Assembly: GCA_013396755.1 (NCBI GenBank) | Contig: VWZF01002437.1 | Span: forward strand, 496,001-560,000 | DNA: 64,000 bases | Direction of reading: 5' to 3' | From: Sclerurus mexicanus | Lineage: Eukaryota; Chordata; Aves; Passeriformes; Furnariidae | Part shown: piece by piece, positions 37,333 through 52,300 of the stretch | Position numbering within the stretch: the first letter of the stretch is position 1 | How the letters are laid out: each line of letters opens with the position of its first letter | Translations under genes and position numbers: made by a program | Notes under the pieces: model-generated | Seen by the model: only the letters and a program-made list of their open reading frames with translations | What the model was told of the DNA's origin: nothing | Database searches by the model: none

Positions 37333-40300
37333 GTAAGTGACTCAAGAATTTCCTCCTCAAACTTTCCTCATACTCAAGTGAGGAATGAAATTTTTGATGT
37401 CTTTTATAGACTTCTGCAACTGCTCAATTTAATTTAAATTTATTACAAGTAAAAGAAAAATGTGGGGTTTTTGCTGAAATATTTTGCAATTCTTACTTTG
37501 GAGATACTGAGCTGTTAAAATCAAGACTTGAGTACAGCAGCTTTTCACTGATATAACAGAATAAACAAACCGATATGTTTTAGCAGAATCAGTGTAGACC
37601 CAGGAGACTTCATGTTGGAAGTGACCTCCAGAGGTCATCTAGTCCAACCCCCCAGCTTCAAACAGGTCTAATTAGATCAGGTTGCTCAGGACCGTGTGGA
37701 GTCTTGAATGCCTTCAAGGTCAGAAGTTTCACAACTTCTATGGGCAACATGTTTCAATATTTAACTACTACTACTTACTAAGTAAATAAAAAATAATTCT
37801 TCAATCTGATTACAATTTTCCCTGTTCCAACTTGTCTGTTGCATCTTGTCCTATGACTGTGCAGCTCTAAGAAAGAGTCTTAGAGAATACATAGACTGCA
37901 TGTTCTATGTATTCTCTGATTAACTGGTTATAGAAAGCAGTAAGGTTCACTTTTTGTCTGCCCTTCTTACAACTGAAAGCAGCTCTCCCATCTCTCCTTG
38001 TATGTGAGCCTCCCTGACCATCCTGTTAGCCATCCATTGGACTTACGGCAGTGCATCAATAGCTTTGCCCTGAGGAGCCCCAAACTGGACAAAGTGCTCC
38101 AGATGCAATCTTACAAGTGCAGAATGGAGGGGAAGGATCACTTTCCTGGCCCTGGTGGCTGCACTGACCACTAGTTTGACCAGGATGTGGTTGGTTGTCT
38201 TTGCTGCTAGAGTGCACTTGCTGAGTCCTGTCACTGAGTAGGGCCCTGCGGATCCTTTCCGACTTTTCAGGCAGTCAGCTCCTGACCTTTGCTGGAATAG
38301 ACCACCCGAAATGCAATACCTTACTCTTGTTCTTGCTGAATTTGACAAAGTTTCAGTCTGTCCATTTCTCCAGCCTGTCCAGGTCCCTCTGAATATTAGC
38401 CCTGCCCTCCAGTATACTGATTGTTCTCCTTCAACTTACTGTGATCAATAAGTTGCTGAGAGCAGTGCTGGTCCCAGCAGAAATCCCTGAAAGATCCCGC
38501 TAGGTACTGCCTGCTAGCTGGAATTTGCACCACAAGTGACAACTCTTTGAGCTTAAGAGGCCAATTTTCCACAGGCCTTTTATACAGCCCATATTTCACC
38601 AGTTGTGTGATAAGGAGACTATAAGGTTTTCAACTGTATGTCGAAATTTTGCTAAAACCAGGATATAAAACATCTACACTTCCATTGTCCTCAACACCAG
38701 ACCACCAGCATCCTTGTCACAGGACACAGCAAGGTTTTGTGTTTCTTCCCCTTGTTTTCAGAAGCTATTCTCTGTCATCAGGGCTTTGATAAATTTATGT
38801 TTTGAAAATGTGATATTAAACACATCTTAATATGGGCTGCTAATGTTTTCATTCTGATTCTTTACTGAGCTCTTTCATAGAATTTATACATGAACTTGCT
38901 TTTTGGACAAGAAATGTTTAAGTGTAATTTGAGAAACTAAAAATACAATTTAAAGACATTATTTCAGTGTATCTGCAGTGTTTTTAGTCAGTGTAGTATT
39001 AGGTTTTGGAAATGTTTTAAATACAACTTCTTGAAGCATTGCCTGTAACAATTCAGGTAGGGAACAGACTGAAAAAGAAAGTTCTGCCATTGTGGCTCTT
39101 TAGTGAAAGGCTTCTCTGAGAATGAATTGGATTGCCTTGTAAAACTGCAGGAAACAGTATGAGATACAGACGGCAAATTCCCACCTGAGACTTATGTTAC
39201 AAAGAACAGGTTTGCAAATAAGCTTATTCCTTGGGATTAGAGATGATCTTATAAATAGCATGGCATATTGAGACTTCTGTGCTGTTGTGTGTAACTGTAG
39301 TTAAGGTAACAGCTTGCGAGCTGTTAATAATATTTCATATTAGTCTGTGTATGTAAAACTGCATTTCTGTTCCTTGTGTTTCTTGTCCTTGATGCTGAGA
39401 CTGTAACAGTAACTACTGAAGGCGTCAGTATTCTATTAAATTGCTGAAAGCATTTCCAAGGGCAAGATTTAGTCTCACAGCAACATAGCCTGAACAGTGC
39501 TCGAATGTGCGTAGCTGCAAGAGACAGCCGTACAGACAAAGCTAGAGATCTTCTGGTAAATCCCTGTAGCTAAATCCCTGTTACGATGTGTGGGAGTTGT
39601 TTGTGGAGTTTGTTTATATTGATTTTGGTCTTTTGTATTTTTCTGTCTTAATTTTATTTTTCTTTTTAAATAAAACTCTTTTTAAAATAAAAGTAGGAGT
39701 CTTACCTTTGTAATATTTGCCCTGCTTGTAATAGGCTGCCAGCTGACTTGTTGCTTAAGTTCAGATTCTGTTAAAATTTGCTGATAGTTGGCTTTCTTTG
39801 TTTTGATGGATTATGTCATGTCATAGCAAGGTAAAGCAAGACCATGTTCCCCATTAAGAAGTTTAAATGAGATATGCTTAGTTGTTTGAAATTCTGCAGT
39901 TTAAGTTCCTCTGACAAGGATGCTAGTCTTCTTAACTGGGATTGACTTTAATCTTTTAACCAATTCTGCTCCAGTACAAGCTGTCTGTTACTGTTCTTGG
40001 CAGAAGTTGGTTACAAGATCTCTGCTTTATGGGTTTTCTTTGTACCAGTCTGTAAACTCCATTGCACGCCTGCGGCCTTCTGGATGTGGGTCATCTTACA
40101 GGCAAGGCCCTAAGCCGGCTAGAAGGACTGTTATTCATTAGGTAGCACTTTTTGTCCCACAGTGCTGTATGGCACATTGTCTCATTAGGTCTGCCACCTT
40201 GTTTGTATCCAGATTATTTGTTGGAAACCTGTTATGCTGCAAAGGTGATATATTTTATCATGAGATAAATTTGTTACAGTTCAGCAACAGAAATGCTACT

Positions 40301-43300
40301 GTTAATTTTTATGCAATACTTTCCTTACCCAAAATCACAAATAGCTGAAAATATTATCTTGCTTCCTTTAATCCAACCAACTAAGACAGGTTTTTAGCAA
40401 GTTAGAATTCTACCAAATCCCTCTCTTTGACTATTTTCTCTATTTTTGGTGAATTTCAAAATTAGTTTGAGTTGATAGCAGAATTTTCAGAGAAAACACA
40501 GGAAAGACAGAAAATGTGATAATATTTTTAATAATGATTTCTTTACATTAGTGTATATAGAATATTGCCATATGTAGTGTAGAATTAACTTGATACTTGC
40601 TGCATGTTTCATGTATCAGTTAAGATGATCTCAAATTTGTCTAACTATGTGACAATCAACAGTTTTATCTTTGAATTTGTTTTAGGAACTCATACAGCTC
40701 AGCAGTTGCATATCACATTGTTTGCATCCTGTTTTTTGACAATATTATTGGCTCAGTGAGCAAGTTGCCTTTTCAGCATGGGAACATGTTAAAACAAAGC
40801 TTTTACCATTAGAAGCAATCTTTTTTTTTCCTGTTTTTGTACAGCATTATTGAAAATTTGCTTATTTTAAAAATTTTAATCACATGGTGTGATTCTTGGG
40901 GCTGTCCTGTACAGGGCCAGGAGCTGGACTTTGATGATCTTTGTGTGTTCCTTCCAACTCAGGATATTCTATGATTCTATATCTGACTGACATTTTAAGT
41001 CTGACTACAGGAAACGTATAGATTTTTGCATAGTGTTGCTTTTCTGCAATGAAAATGCTTACACAACTAAATCTATAGTTTATCAGCTCAGAATAAAATA
41101 ACATTGTAAAATTTGAATGATTCATTGAACAGAATAAAAGGAAAAATTAAAGGCCACATATTTTAGGATAAGGTGCCCCCTCTTCCTCAGTCAGGTCAGT
41201 GCTAGCCAGTTCCTAACTCTAATTGTGTTTGCATTTGGTTTTGAGGTTGCTGTACCACTTATATTTATTTCATGAGACATATCAGTCTACATGTTTGAAA
41301 CTATCACAGCTTCAGTTTTTCTCCAGAAAAGTTGCTTAATTAAAAAAAAAAAAAAGAGATGGCTGAAAAAATATGAAATTGATGTCTGAGGGAATACACC
41401 AGTGGTTAAAAAAATAGAAATTATCATTGCAGCATTGCCTTTTGGGGTTGGTATTGGAAAGTTGTCGTTGGGAAATGGTTTGTCTGTATTGCTGCTTGCC
41501 TAACTTTGTCCTGATTCCTTAAGGATTAATCAGTGTCTCAGTGAGTCAGTATTCTGGTTAGCTGTTTCTTCTTTCATTGTTTTTGTGCCTGTTCATGCAA
41601 TAGACAACAGCAAAATTGCTTACTTGGTAGTTTTTCAAAGTACCTTCTATTTTTTCCCCGCCCCCCCAAATTACACAATCTCAGTAGCGTTTTTTGTAGT
41701 TGTTGCAGTGTGTGTCTCACAGGCTGACCAGAAAGCATTTTGACTACCTTGTTTCTGAAGGAGCAAGGAGGAAAATTGAGTCACCTGTGTAATGTTGAGC
41801 CACACAGTACCTTAGACTGTAAATGAATAAATTCCTGAAAATATATGAAATGTTTTTTGCAGAGTAGTATTTTAGCTTGCACTTGCTGCATTTAACACTC
41901 AAGTATTTATTGCTTCTGTTAAATATATGAGCAAGTAAATTAACACATGTGGACAATTACTTGGCTTTGAGGCTTTTTTACTTTTACTCTTTTTCATAAA
42001 ACTTTGGATTCCTTATTAAAAAATATATTAGGCTGATGGTCCTGTTCCTGAACTGCTAAGCTCTCGATCCTTCACCTTACCTGTACAAATACTGGCTTAA
42101 CAATGGACATGCACTTTTTTGAGCTTGCACTCACATCACATTGTTAATTGTACTTATAAATTAATAGTTCAAGCAGCTATTTCTGAATATTTTAGCACGG
42201 ATTTTTTTCTTAATTAAAGTGAACATATGAGAACTCTTGCATAATTAGTAGATTAAAGGTAGTACTTGCCTTAGAGCCTTCATTTGTAATAATTGGTTAT
42301 ATGAAGGTATACACTCAATGATATGTACTCGTGCTGCGTGACAGCATTTTCTATAATTAGTACCACTAAATATGAGGTGGACATTTCTGTAAAATGTAGA
42401 CACTGCCAAATATAGTATAGCCAAGCAGTGGTGTAACTTATACCTAAGTTTCATGTTAGTTCTTGGATACCAGTTCAATAGAAAAATACTTTTGCTTCCA
42501 AAAAACCCCTTGTTATAAATGTGTAAAATCCATAAATATGTAAAATCTCTTAGTTTATATTTACCTTCTCTTTTCCTCTTTCCCTACTTACCTTCTTTCA
42601 GGGTTTTCTTTTCAGTACTATTCAACAAATAATGCTTTTATGCCCATGCGAATTCCTACCCCAGCCTTGCTCAGCTTTCCACTAACTTTAAAGACAGAAC
42701 AATATAACAGAACAGAAAATCACACAGATTTTAATTTGCTAAACTGTCTGAAACTCCCTTTCATATTCTTTCTTGAAGTTGTTTTTTATGTTATTTCTAT
42801 CTACCACGGTATAGGTAAGACTTGAATTCTGTATTTAATTGTTTTGAGACTTTGATGTAGAATGTCTAACAGTTGTTTTTTTCAGAACTTGTTGGTTCAT
42901 TGCATGTCTTCTTTATAAATGTCATTCTGTAGATTAAAAGACACTCTGAGGAACATAGTGGCAGTAATTCAAAATGAAAGTAGCAAAAGGGTGTTGGTAA
43001 ATTAGTATGTAAGGTAAAGGTTTTCACATATGTGTGTGAAATATAAAGCAGTAGGTGCATGGACCGCAGAAAATTTCAATTCTCTAATTGTAAGGGATTT
43101 TATGCATTTCTGGAGTATTTACAGTAATTCTCTCTAAGTACTAAAAATAAGATAAATTACTGAGAGGTTTGGATCGCTAAGAAAGGTATGAATCCTACAG
43201 ATGGAAATGGCTATAACTGTTAACGGTGTTAGTTTAGTTTTTTTTAATGTTGCTCTTACAAGCTGCTAAAGAATTTACTGAAAATGTTCAGGACATCTTG

Positions 43301-46300
43301 CTGTCTGTTAAAGTCATCAGCACTGTCATATGTGGAAATGTTCATTCCATTACATTTTTTTAAATGTCTTGCGTTTTTTAGGCCTAAAGACTGCCTCCGC
43401 TCTATTATGAAGAGAGTGAACCATAAAGATCCTCATGTTGCTATGCAAGCGTTAACGGTGGGTGCTTTTTAATGTAGTGATTTTTCTTCCTGAAAAGTTA
43501 TATTGCACAAAATCTGAGTTTTAATCTTTCTTTTGTTAGCTTCTAGGAGCGTGTGTATCAAACTGTGGCAAAATCTTTCATTTAGAAGTCTGTTCAAGAG
43601 ATTTTGCCAGTGAAGTAAGCAATGTGTTGAATAAGGTAATGTAATGCATTGATTTATACATTTCATCTCTAAGTGAAATCAGAGAGTTGGGGTCATCTGA
43701 AAGTGGAATGAGATCCACTTTTGGAAGACTGGAAGAGGCTGGAGGGGAGGGATAGAAGATTACTAGGACGACTATGGCTATCAGAAAGAACTTCCTGAAT
43801 GTCACTTCACACTAGTTACCTAGGTATTCTGTTTGGGGGAGGTGTGGTGTGTTAATTTTTAAATAAACTAATTCATTTTCATGTTAAAAAAACAGCAGTG
43901 AAACACTAAATGCAAATGTGGTGAAATGGAGATAATACAGTGCCTCAATGTAACCATATTTTACTTTATTTTGGGCCTAGAACATATTGTATGTGATGCT
44001 GGTGTACTATTGTCCCTTTCTAATAAAACATCTTTGAGTGCTAAATTCGATTGCAAAAGGAAGCGTCTATATAGTTTATATTGACAGTACCATGAAATTA
44101 TGTGAAATTAAGAACAGATTTCTACGTTATTTAACTAGTTTCTACTGTCCATGCAGGGTCATCCGAAAGTTTGTGAAAAGCTCAAAGCCCTTATGGTGGA
44201 ATGGACAGATGAATTCAAGAATGACCCACAACTTAGTTTAATATCTGCTATGATAAAAAATCTCAAGGAACAAGGAGTTACTTTCCCAGCTATTGGTTCA
44301 CAGGTACATTAGATTTTTTTGGTTATTATTTTTATTATCAGCTCTGTATTTTACAGTTTCTAGTCTTGAATTCTAGATTGTGTTTGGCAAACAAAATGAA
44401 AAATCTCTTGTCTTAATAAAACTTTTCTTTGAGGAGTAAAATGCTCTCACTTACTTTAGATTTCTGTATTACAGATGAATACGAACCAAACTTATTGCAC
44501 TGTCAGTTTTTTGTTGGATTAATTTTTACATCTATCCCTTTTGGCTAGGCTGCTGAACAGGCAAAAGCAAGTCCAGCTCTAGTTGCCAAAGATCCTGGTA
44601 CAGTAGCCAACAAAAAGGAAGAGGAGGATTTAGCTAAAGGTGAGTGCATTTACTTGCTGACATGATGTATATATTGATAAATTTCAAATAAAGCAGGAAC
44701 AAATGTTTTGCTTCCTTCCTTTCTGTGAGTAGCTTATTTATGGACTGAGGTTATGATTTCTAATGCTTTCTTTTTGTACTCTCCTTGGAGGTTTAGAGAT
44801 TAAAATTATTCTGTGGGTAAAAAGCAAAAAAATTTCTGATTTTTACCTTTTTTTTCCTTTGCCAAAGTGAAACAAGTCTTCAAAAATCTCATGTTAAGGA
44901 CATGCCTCCACTATGGAAGTGTTTGATGCAAGTGCTGTACTTGGATTTTCCCTCTTCCTGGGGCAAGTGAAGCACATTCATTTGCAATTTAGACTTTTGA
45001 TGGAAGAAGAAAATAAATATTATGGCATACATTGTATGCAAAGTATTCTGGGTATAGTACTTTTATTTCTTTGAATACTGCTTCCGTAGTATACCTTAAG
45101 CTTTGATTGCTATAAATATGACTGTTAAATGTTCCACCTCAGTCCCCGTAAACAAAACTAGGATGGTTTCTTTTGATTTACTGTTGTACAAAAGTATATT
45201 TAAAGGTCATTTAATGACCCTATACCAAATACGTGTGAAGAGTTATTCTTAAGAGTGGTTTTATTTATGATTGATAACTGTTTTTTGAGGTCAAACTTCA
45301 GCAATGTAAAGGCATCAAATATTATGTTTTGTATGTAGGATGGCTTCGGGCTTAAAGTTGTAACAATGGCTGTTCACTATATGAGTGAAATTCTTGTGCT
45401 AGTAGTTGGTGAATGTGTGTGGTTTCTCATCTTAGACTTTTTTTTTAGTTAGCTATTATTTATTATAATGTAACATAATTATAATGTTATAACATTATAA
45501 TATTGATATAAGTAATTCTGTATATGTTACTAATAGTTTCTTCAACAGTCAATCCACCAAAGTCTATTTAAGTCTGTGTCTCAAAAGTTCATGTCCTGCA
45601 TGTTTTCTCATGTTTGTTTTCTTTGTTTTTGTGTCCTCTCTGTCCCTTCTTAAACTTGGTCAATTATTTGTCTTCAAACTTGGAGGGGTTTAATATGAGT
45701 GAAACCTTTTTACTCAGTCAAGCTTTATTGAAAAATATGCAGAAATGTGAAATTATTCAAGGAATGATGGGATGGAAAAAAAGGAATGGACAAAATTTTG
45801 TATGTCTAAGCAGAAATAATTTTGTTAATTATGAATTAAGGAGGTACTTCTTTACTGTGACCAAGGGTAACCAAGCACTGGCACAGGTTTCGCAGGAATG
45901 TCGTGGTCTCTATCATTGGAGATACTCACGTTGTCTGGAAATAGTCCCGGGCAGTCAGCTCAAGGTGACCCTGCTTGAACAGGGGATTGGACATGATGAC
46001 CTCCAGAGGTGTCTTCCAGCCTCAACCAATCCATGTAATTCTCTGATTCTGTGAATGCAGGCTAAAGGCTCCTGTCTAGCAGAGAAACAGTGTGTACTGG
46101 AACAGCTGTATCTTTTTAATGTTTCAAACAATCTGTAGAAGTTCAGCGTAGTATAAGATGTAAAGTAAGTATGTAAGTATTTTACACCAGTTCAAGGTTA
46201 TAACAATAATACAATAATAAAAGATGGATGACTTCACTGAGTTATTCCATTTCTGCTTAAGTGCTGTTTATTCATCCTGTCCATGTTGAAAGCCTCAGTA

Positions 46301-49300
46301 ACTCTGTAGGCAGAATTGTGCTCTCTAGTTGTAAAACATCTCTTTGTTTTTTACTGTTATTTCTAAGAGAAAGGCAGAGAATGATTAAAACCCAACAGGA
46401 ATGGAATTGTACTGAAAGTTTTCACTGAATTAAATCTTCAGATCATTCAATCCATTTTTATAGGGAATTTTCATCTGGTAACTCTTCTTTTGTAGCTATT
46501 GAACTGTCACTAAAAGAACAAAGACAACAGCAAACAACACTTTCCAGTTTGTACCCAAGCACCTCAAACCTTTTAACAAACCACAAACATGAGGGCCGAA
46601 AGGTTCGTGCAATCTACGATTTTGAGGCTGCTGAAGACAATGAATTAACTTTTAAAGCTGGAGAACTTATAACTATCCTTGATGACAGGTAATTTATGCA
46701 GAATGTCTACTAGAAGTATATTAGACTGTAAAAATGAATTTGGAGTAGTGATATCTTCTATGCAAAAGCATGCCTTGGGATACAATAGCATGGAAACGTA
46801 TTTATGTACTAAATACTTTAGTTATCTCCTGGATTTTTTTTACAGACAAATGTAATAGCATAAAAGTTCTTGTGTATGCACAAGAATACATTCTCTGCAT
46901 ATACACAATTTCTATTCATGTACAAGTAATATAAAAGCCTTTACTGTGCAATTATTAGGAAAATACCATGTGATTATGGATTTTATAATATATGGGGATT
47001 TTATTTATTTTTTTATCTTTAGTGATCCAAATTGGTGGAAAGGTGAAACTCACCAGGGTATAGGATTGTTTCCATCTAATTTTGTAACAGCTGATCTTTC
47101 TGCTGAGCCAGAAATGAGTAAGTAACATTATATTTATGCATACATGTTAAATCCTGCCATGGCCCAAGGGATATTTCTGTAGTGATTGGCTTCTGCTGAA
47201 AAATATGATGCTGTCTGCTGCTGGTTTGTCAGCGGCTTCTTTGAGACATTGAATCACTCCATTGACACCTGGATAAATGTGGGCAACAGCTTCTGGTTTT
47301 CAGATGGCCTTTTTTGCCAGGTTGCAATGGTAAATATCTAATCAAGGTAAAACTGAAGGCCCCGTGGCAGATGTGGGTCAGAGACAGATTACCAGTGTTC
47401 AAATAGTTCAGGAAAACTTATACTGTAGGTGTGTATGTGGCCATAATGGAAAGAGGCGTTTTCTGTGTACCGGTTAGCTACTTGTATCTATATATATCAG
47501 TCTAGCCTACTCTAAATATTTAATAAAAACATTAAATATTAGACACGGCTTTAAGATCCTAGAACTGATTTCTGTAAATCTCATGGGTTTGCAAGATTAA
47601 TTTCCTGTGATCTCAACTTGAGGGTGCTAAAGGTATGAGCAGGTCAGCAGAATTACATGCTGTAGCAGTCATTTGTGATATGTTAAGGCTATCTAATAAG
47701 AGTCATAGGATAAGAGTAGTATTTGGCTTTTTTTTTGCTTTGACCTCCACTACAGAAGAATGAGATGCTTTGCAGTTATGATTTAATGGAGAAGGAGTAG
47801 TGAAATTTGAGAACTTTTGGTTCTGTGCTTTGCTCTGGAGAAAAGAAGGCTGTTTGTTGTGATGATTTTATCAATTTTCTCTTAAACCTGACTCATTAGC
47901 CCTATTTCTTCCAATCACTCTTTCTTAGTCTTTTTTCCTTATGACTTATTAATAAGTATGTTATGTGCAGGGAAACCATAATAAAGACATTCATTTGATA
48001 AAAGATAGTTCCATTGACCTTGTGTGAACTGATGTGTAAATGACATTTTCTTTAATGTGATTTACAGATTTTTTAAAGAAAATTGTTTAAGAAAATTGTT
48101 TAAGTTTGTGGCTTTCAAATGTCAACAAAATACTAATTTTTTTTTTCACAGTAGATGTTCAAATGCAAAGAACCTAGGCAATATACTAGCTATATAATGT
48201 TTATGTCATTGTTTTTTTATTTTTATTTTGTAAAATTGTCTGCCTGTTTATCTTGCAGTGAAAGCTGAGAAGAAAACAGTGCAGTTCAGTGATGAAATTC
48301 AAGTAGAAACAATAGAACCTGAGCCTGAACCAGTTTATATTGATGAAGTAAGCATGCTAAAAGTACTGATTTTCAACTGCTGGTACATTTAAATATATGC
48401 TGTTTAACCTTTTCATCCTGTATTTAAAAACAATAATCTAAAGAGAATGGGAAGGGAAAGTTATTTAATTAAAATAAAAACAAATCTCCAGTATTCTCAT
48501 TTCTTCAAGAGTCTTGAAGCTCTTAATTTCTGTAACTGAATTTGGAAACTGCATTCTGTTTAGGGCCCTACTCCTGGATTGTACATCTGTTTACCTCCAA
48601 ACTAGAAGCTTGGTGTTCAGTGACCTATTTGCTTTCAAATTTTGCTTTAAGTACTTCAGGATACCTCAGAGATACCCATCTGGACTTCTGTCTTAAATTT
48701 ATTTCCAGTATAACCACCCTCTACTGTAAGACTCAAAGATCTCTTTTGGTCTCTGAAAAGGGAATGTTCTTCCCCTGCCTTTTGTTTTTTCTTTTTTTTT
48801 TTTTTCTTTCCTTGACACAGATTCTGTCATTGTTTTTTTGAAATGAGAAATCAGTTACTGCTTTCCTCAAGTCCAATTTAAGTCCCACCTCACAACCTCT
48901 TCCTCCCAAGAGATATTAGTTTGTAATCTGCCAGAATAGCTTATCTCAAGCCTGCATTGAGGTGCCTTCCAGCTTTTGTCTTCTGTGAGTCCATATTGCT
49001 TTTTGTTTTAGTGTCTTCTTTTATTTTTAAATTTGCCTCTCTAGGGTTTCAGGAGGACAAATCATCGTTTTATTTTCTACTTTGATACAACCTATATAAC
49101 TCTGGTCTGATAAAGGCTATGTATTTGATAGTGCTCAGCTAAAATTTTAAATAATTTACATATTGTTTAATTGAGCAATATAGTTCATTGCAACGTATTT
49201 TTCAAAGAGTTTATGTCTGTTCATCTCCTAACCTTTGGTATTTTTATTATAAAAGGGTTGTGCTTAAACTAGTTAATCAAGGATGACTTATTCTGAAGTC

Positions 49301-52300
49301 AACCATGCAACGCCTCCAAACATCATCTTAAAATAACACTTTCTTATATATTGGTAATGACATGGCTCATGTACTGAATAGGCATCATACACTTAAAAAT
49401 GCAGGTTAACAGGATAGCTTTTCAGTGAATTTGAAGTCCTCTTTCAATGTATTCTGTCAAAACATTTCCACTAATTCCACTAGATGGTGTTATTGCATAT
49501 GTAATAACTAGAATGGAAAAATAGAAGCTGCTCAGAAAATACTGTTTAGAAGGACTTTTAGGAATAAACGAGTGTTCTGCACATTCCACTTGTTACAAGT
49601 AATAATTTTTCTCAATTGGCTTTTGCCTATTCAAGCATCTTCATTCCCATGAAGTAGCATGTATGATTTGTATTTTCTTATAATCTGGATGATTCTCAAG
49701 TGCCAAGAGGTCAAAATGGCTGTTGTAAATGGCTGCTTTAGTTTACTACCCTGAAAGTGCTAATTCCCTCTCTGCTGTGTGTGTCCTGATTATACAATTT
49801 GTGTTCTAGGATAAAATGGACCAACTCTTGCAGATGCTACAAAGCGCAGATCCATCTGATGACCAGCCAGACCTCCCAGAATTGCTCCATCTTGAGGGTA
49901 AGAAAATATGAGGTTTTTTTGTTGGTGTTTTCCTCTCTAGTAATTACCTATATCAAACCAAATTGAAATTAAGCTGACTACTTCAGCTTCATGTGCATGC
50001 AAGAAGCATGCCTGAGCCATAGTTGTCGCACTTCCTGTTTCCCACATCTAAGAGACCAAAGTGCAAAATGTTTACTTAAAAGAAGCCCACTCCTTTCTCA
50101 AGAAAACTATTTTTTTATATTCTTTTCCCTTTCAAGACCCAGAAATACTTAATTCAGTCATATCCATCCATTTTTTTTTTCCTTCATAGAGTAGCACAGC
50201 ATGAAGTGGCAAAAGGAGTTAAGGAAGATACCATGAGAGGAAGCAGAAATATATAGTAGACCTGTGGGTGTCCTACATGCTTTTCACTTGCATGTGTATT
50301 TCTGTAGGAATTGCATACTAAAATACTTCTATAGAGTATTTATTACTAGTCTTTTAGAGTCAAATTATTCAGACTACCTCTTCATAGAGGCATTTTAAAC
50401 CATTTTACCTGAGTTGATAGATGGACCAAAATTTTTGGGAGGCGATTTGGAGAAGGAAGAAAAGAAACTTACTGATTATGAGATAGCACATAGGCTTAAT
50501 TCGGGGAGGACCAGACGGTTAAGATTGTTAAGAAAATATCAGGTTCTACATCTGTCTAGAAGTTAATCATTAAAACGTACATAGGCTTTTAAGCTTTTGA
50601 ATATTTCTCATCTTTTTGCACCCATCTGGTTCATTATGCCTCTAAATGAATCCTGTTTTAGGAACTGCATATCAGGGATATGTCTGCATGTATTTTAGTT
50701 CTGCTAAGGCTAAAGGGGAGTAAAAAGAAACATGACTGGTTTTATTCCTTCAAGTCCCAAATATAGCTGTCGAGGTTGTTGTCTAAGAGACAGATTGCCT
50801 GTATCTGGTCCAGGACAGAGGCAAAGAAATTAAAGGTATGCTTATCAACCAACCTCCAGATATGGCTTGTTAGAATTTTCTTCAAAATGCATTGTGAGAT
50901 CATTAAAACAATGCTGAATTGTATGTTGAACTGTGGGACTGGTCCCAGAGTCTGAAAGCACTAGTGTGGTCAGATGATCACTCCCCAGCTACCTACAACA
51001 GCCCTTGCCAAACATGGCTGCATGGAGTTCTACAATGCCAATTCAAAATTACTTGCTCTGCAGTTAAGTAGGCTTTGGTGAGCTACTGCTTTTGGCATAG
51101 ATTCTGGGAATTTTGTTATAGGTGTGGTTTGAATCCTTGTTCCTACCAGTGGTGGCAGGTGCTGATCACTATTTGGCAGAAAAACCACTTCATTTTCTTC
51201 TGCCATTCATGTGTCCGGCTACAAATGTCTTTAATTGGAGAGCTCATCCTAACACATTCAGGAGCCCAGGGTTTGTGGTTGGTAGCAGTGCAGTCATCAT
51301 ACCCCTTACTCCAATTAGGATTCTAGTGAGAGTGAAATGTGCTATTAGTGTCTTTGACATGCAGTTGATTGAATCATCGCAACCAGTTTTCTCCTTCCGT
51401 TTTCATAGATAGCATTTTTGTAGCAATGTTAGTTGAACACATGATTTGTAGTGGCAAATTTTCTTCCTTGAAGGAGAGATCACCTTTGAGATTTACTTTT
51501 TATGGAAAATAGTTTGTTTTGTACTTTCTGAATGTTTATTTTTATTTTTAAAATGTACTTTTAAAATTGTACTGATACTGAAAACTTCAGCTGGATCTCA
51601 TTCTTAAATTGTTCATGATGCTCTCTCTGTTACTATAAATTTTTTGGCATACAGATTATACTAATGAACTGAAAAAAAAAGGTTGGACTAGCATCTACAC
51701 ATTTCTATCTGGTAATTTTTTTTCAATTGCTTTCTGACTTTGCAGTATGGAAATGTTTATTACTCTGATATATTTTAATGTCTTTCTATTCTAGCAATGT
51801 GCCACCAGATGGGACCTCTCATAGATGAAAAGTTGGAAGATATAGACAGGTAAAAAAAAATAAATCATGTGTTTTGACTCAAATTATAATTCATTCTTAG
51901 AAATACCAGCATTGTTACTTAATGGTATCTTAATAATTTCTTTGAATACTGGCAAAGAGAGTAGGTGTATTTATTAGTAGTTTCTCCTCTGGGAAGAGAT
52001 CTGAGGATGTTTTCCCCTAGTCATATAGTAATTTATAGTATTGGACCGTTTGATGTTCTGGCACTTGTCAGGCATCACTTCACAGCAAGAATATGTTGCT
52101 TATCACTCCTCATGAAATTTCTCTGTATTGTTCTATACTGAAGGTAGCTAAATTGTGGAATAAACTGTGAAATATGTTTTCTAGGAAACATTCAGAACTT
52201 TCAGAGCTCAATGTTAAAGCAATGGAGGCTCTTTCTTTGTATAACAAATTGATGAATGAGGACCCAATGTATTCTATGTATGCAAAACTACAAAACCAAC

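Larger units (their letters stand above)
37333..43381 (+). other. STAM: STAM intron 2
   Basis: About 6 kb. It holds a long antisense CR1-type composite (about 37601-38780) and a sense CR1 tail (40885-40981). The remaining sequence is AT-rich with no exon seen. Confidence 0.7.

Noticed and set aside
38043..38348. Minus-strand open frame with reverse-transcriptase-like sequence
   Set aside because: It is part of a decayed CR1 LINE, not a host gene.
45614..46054. 146-codon plus-strand open frame in STAM intron 6
   Set aside because: Its second half is CR1 3' sequence and the first half resembles no protein; no exon borders fit STAM.
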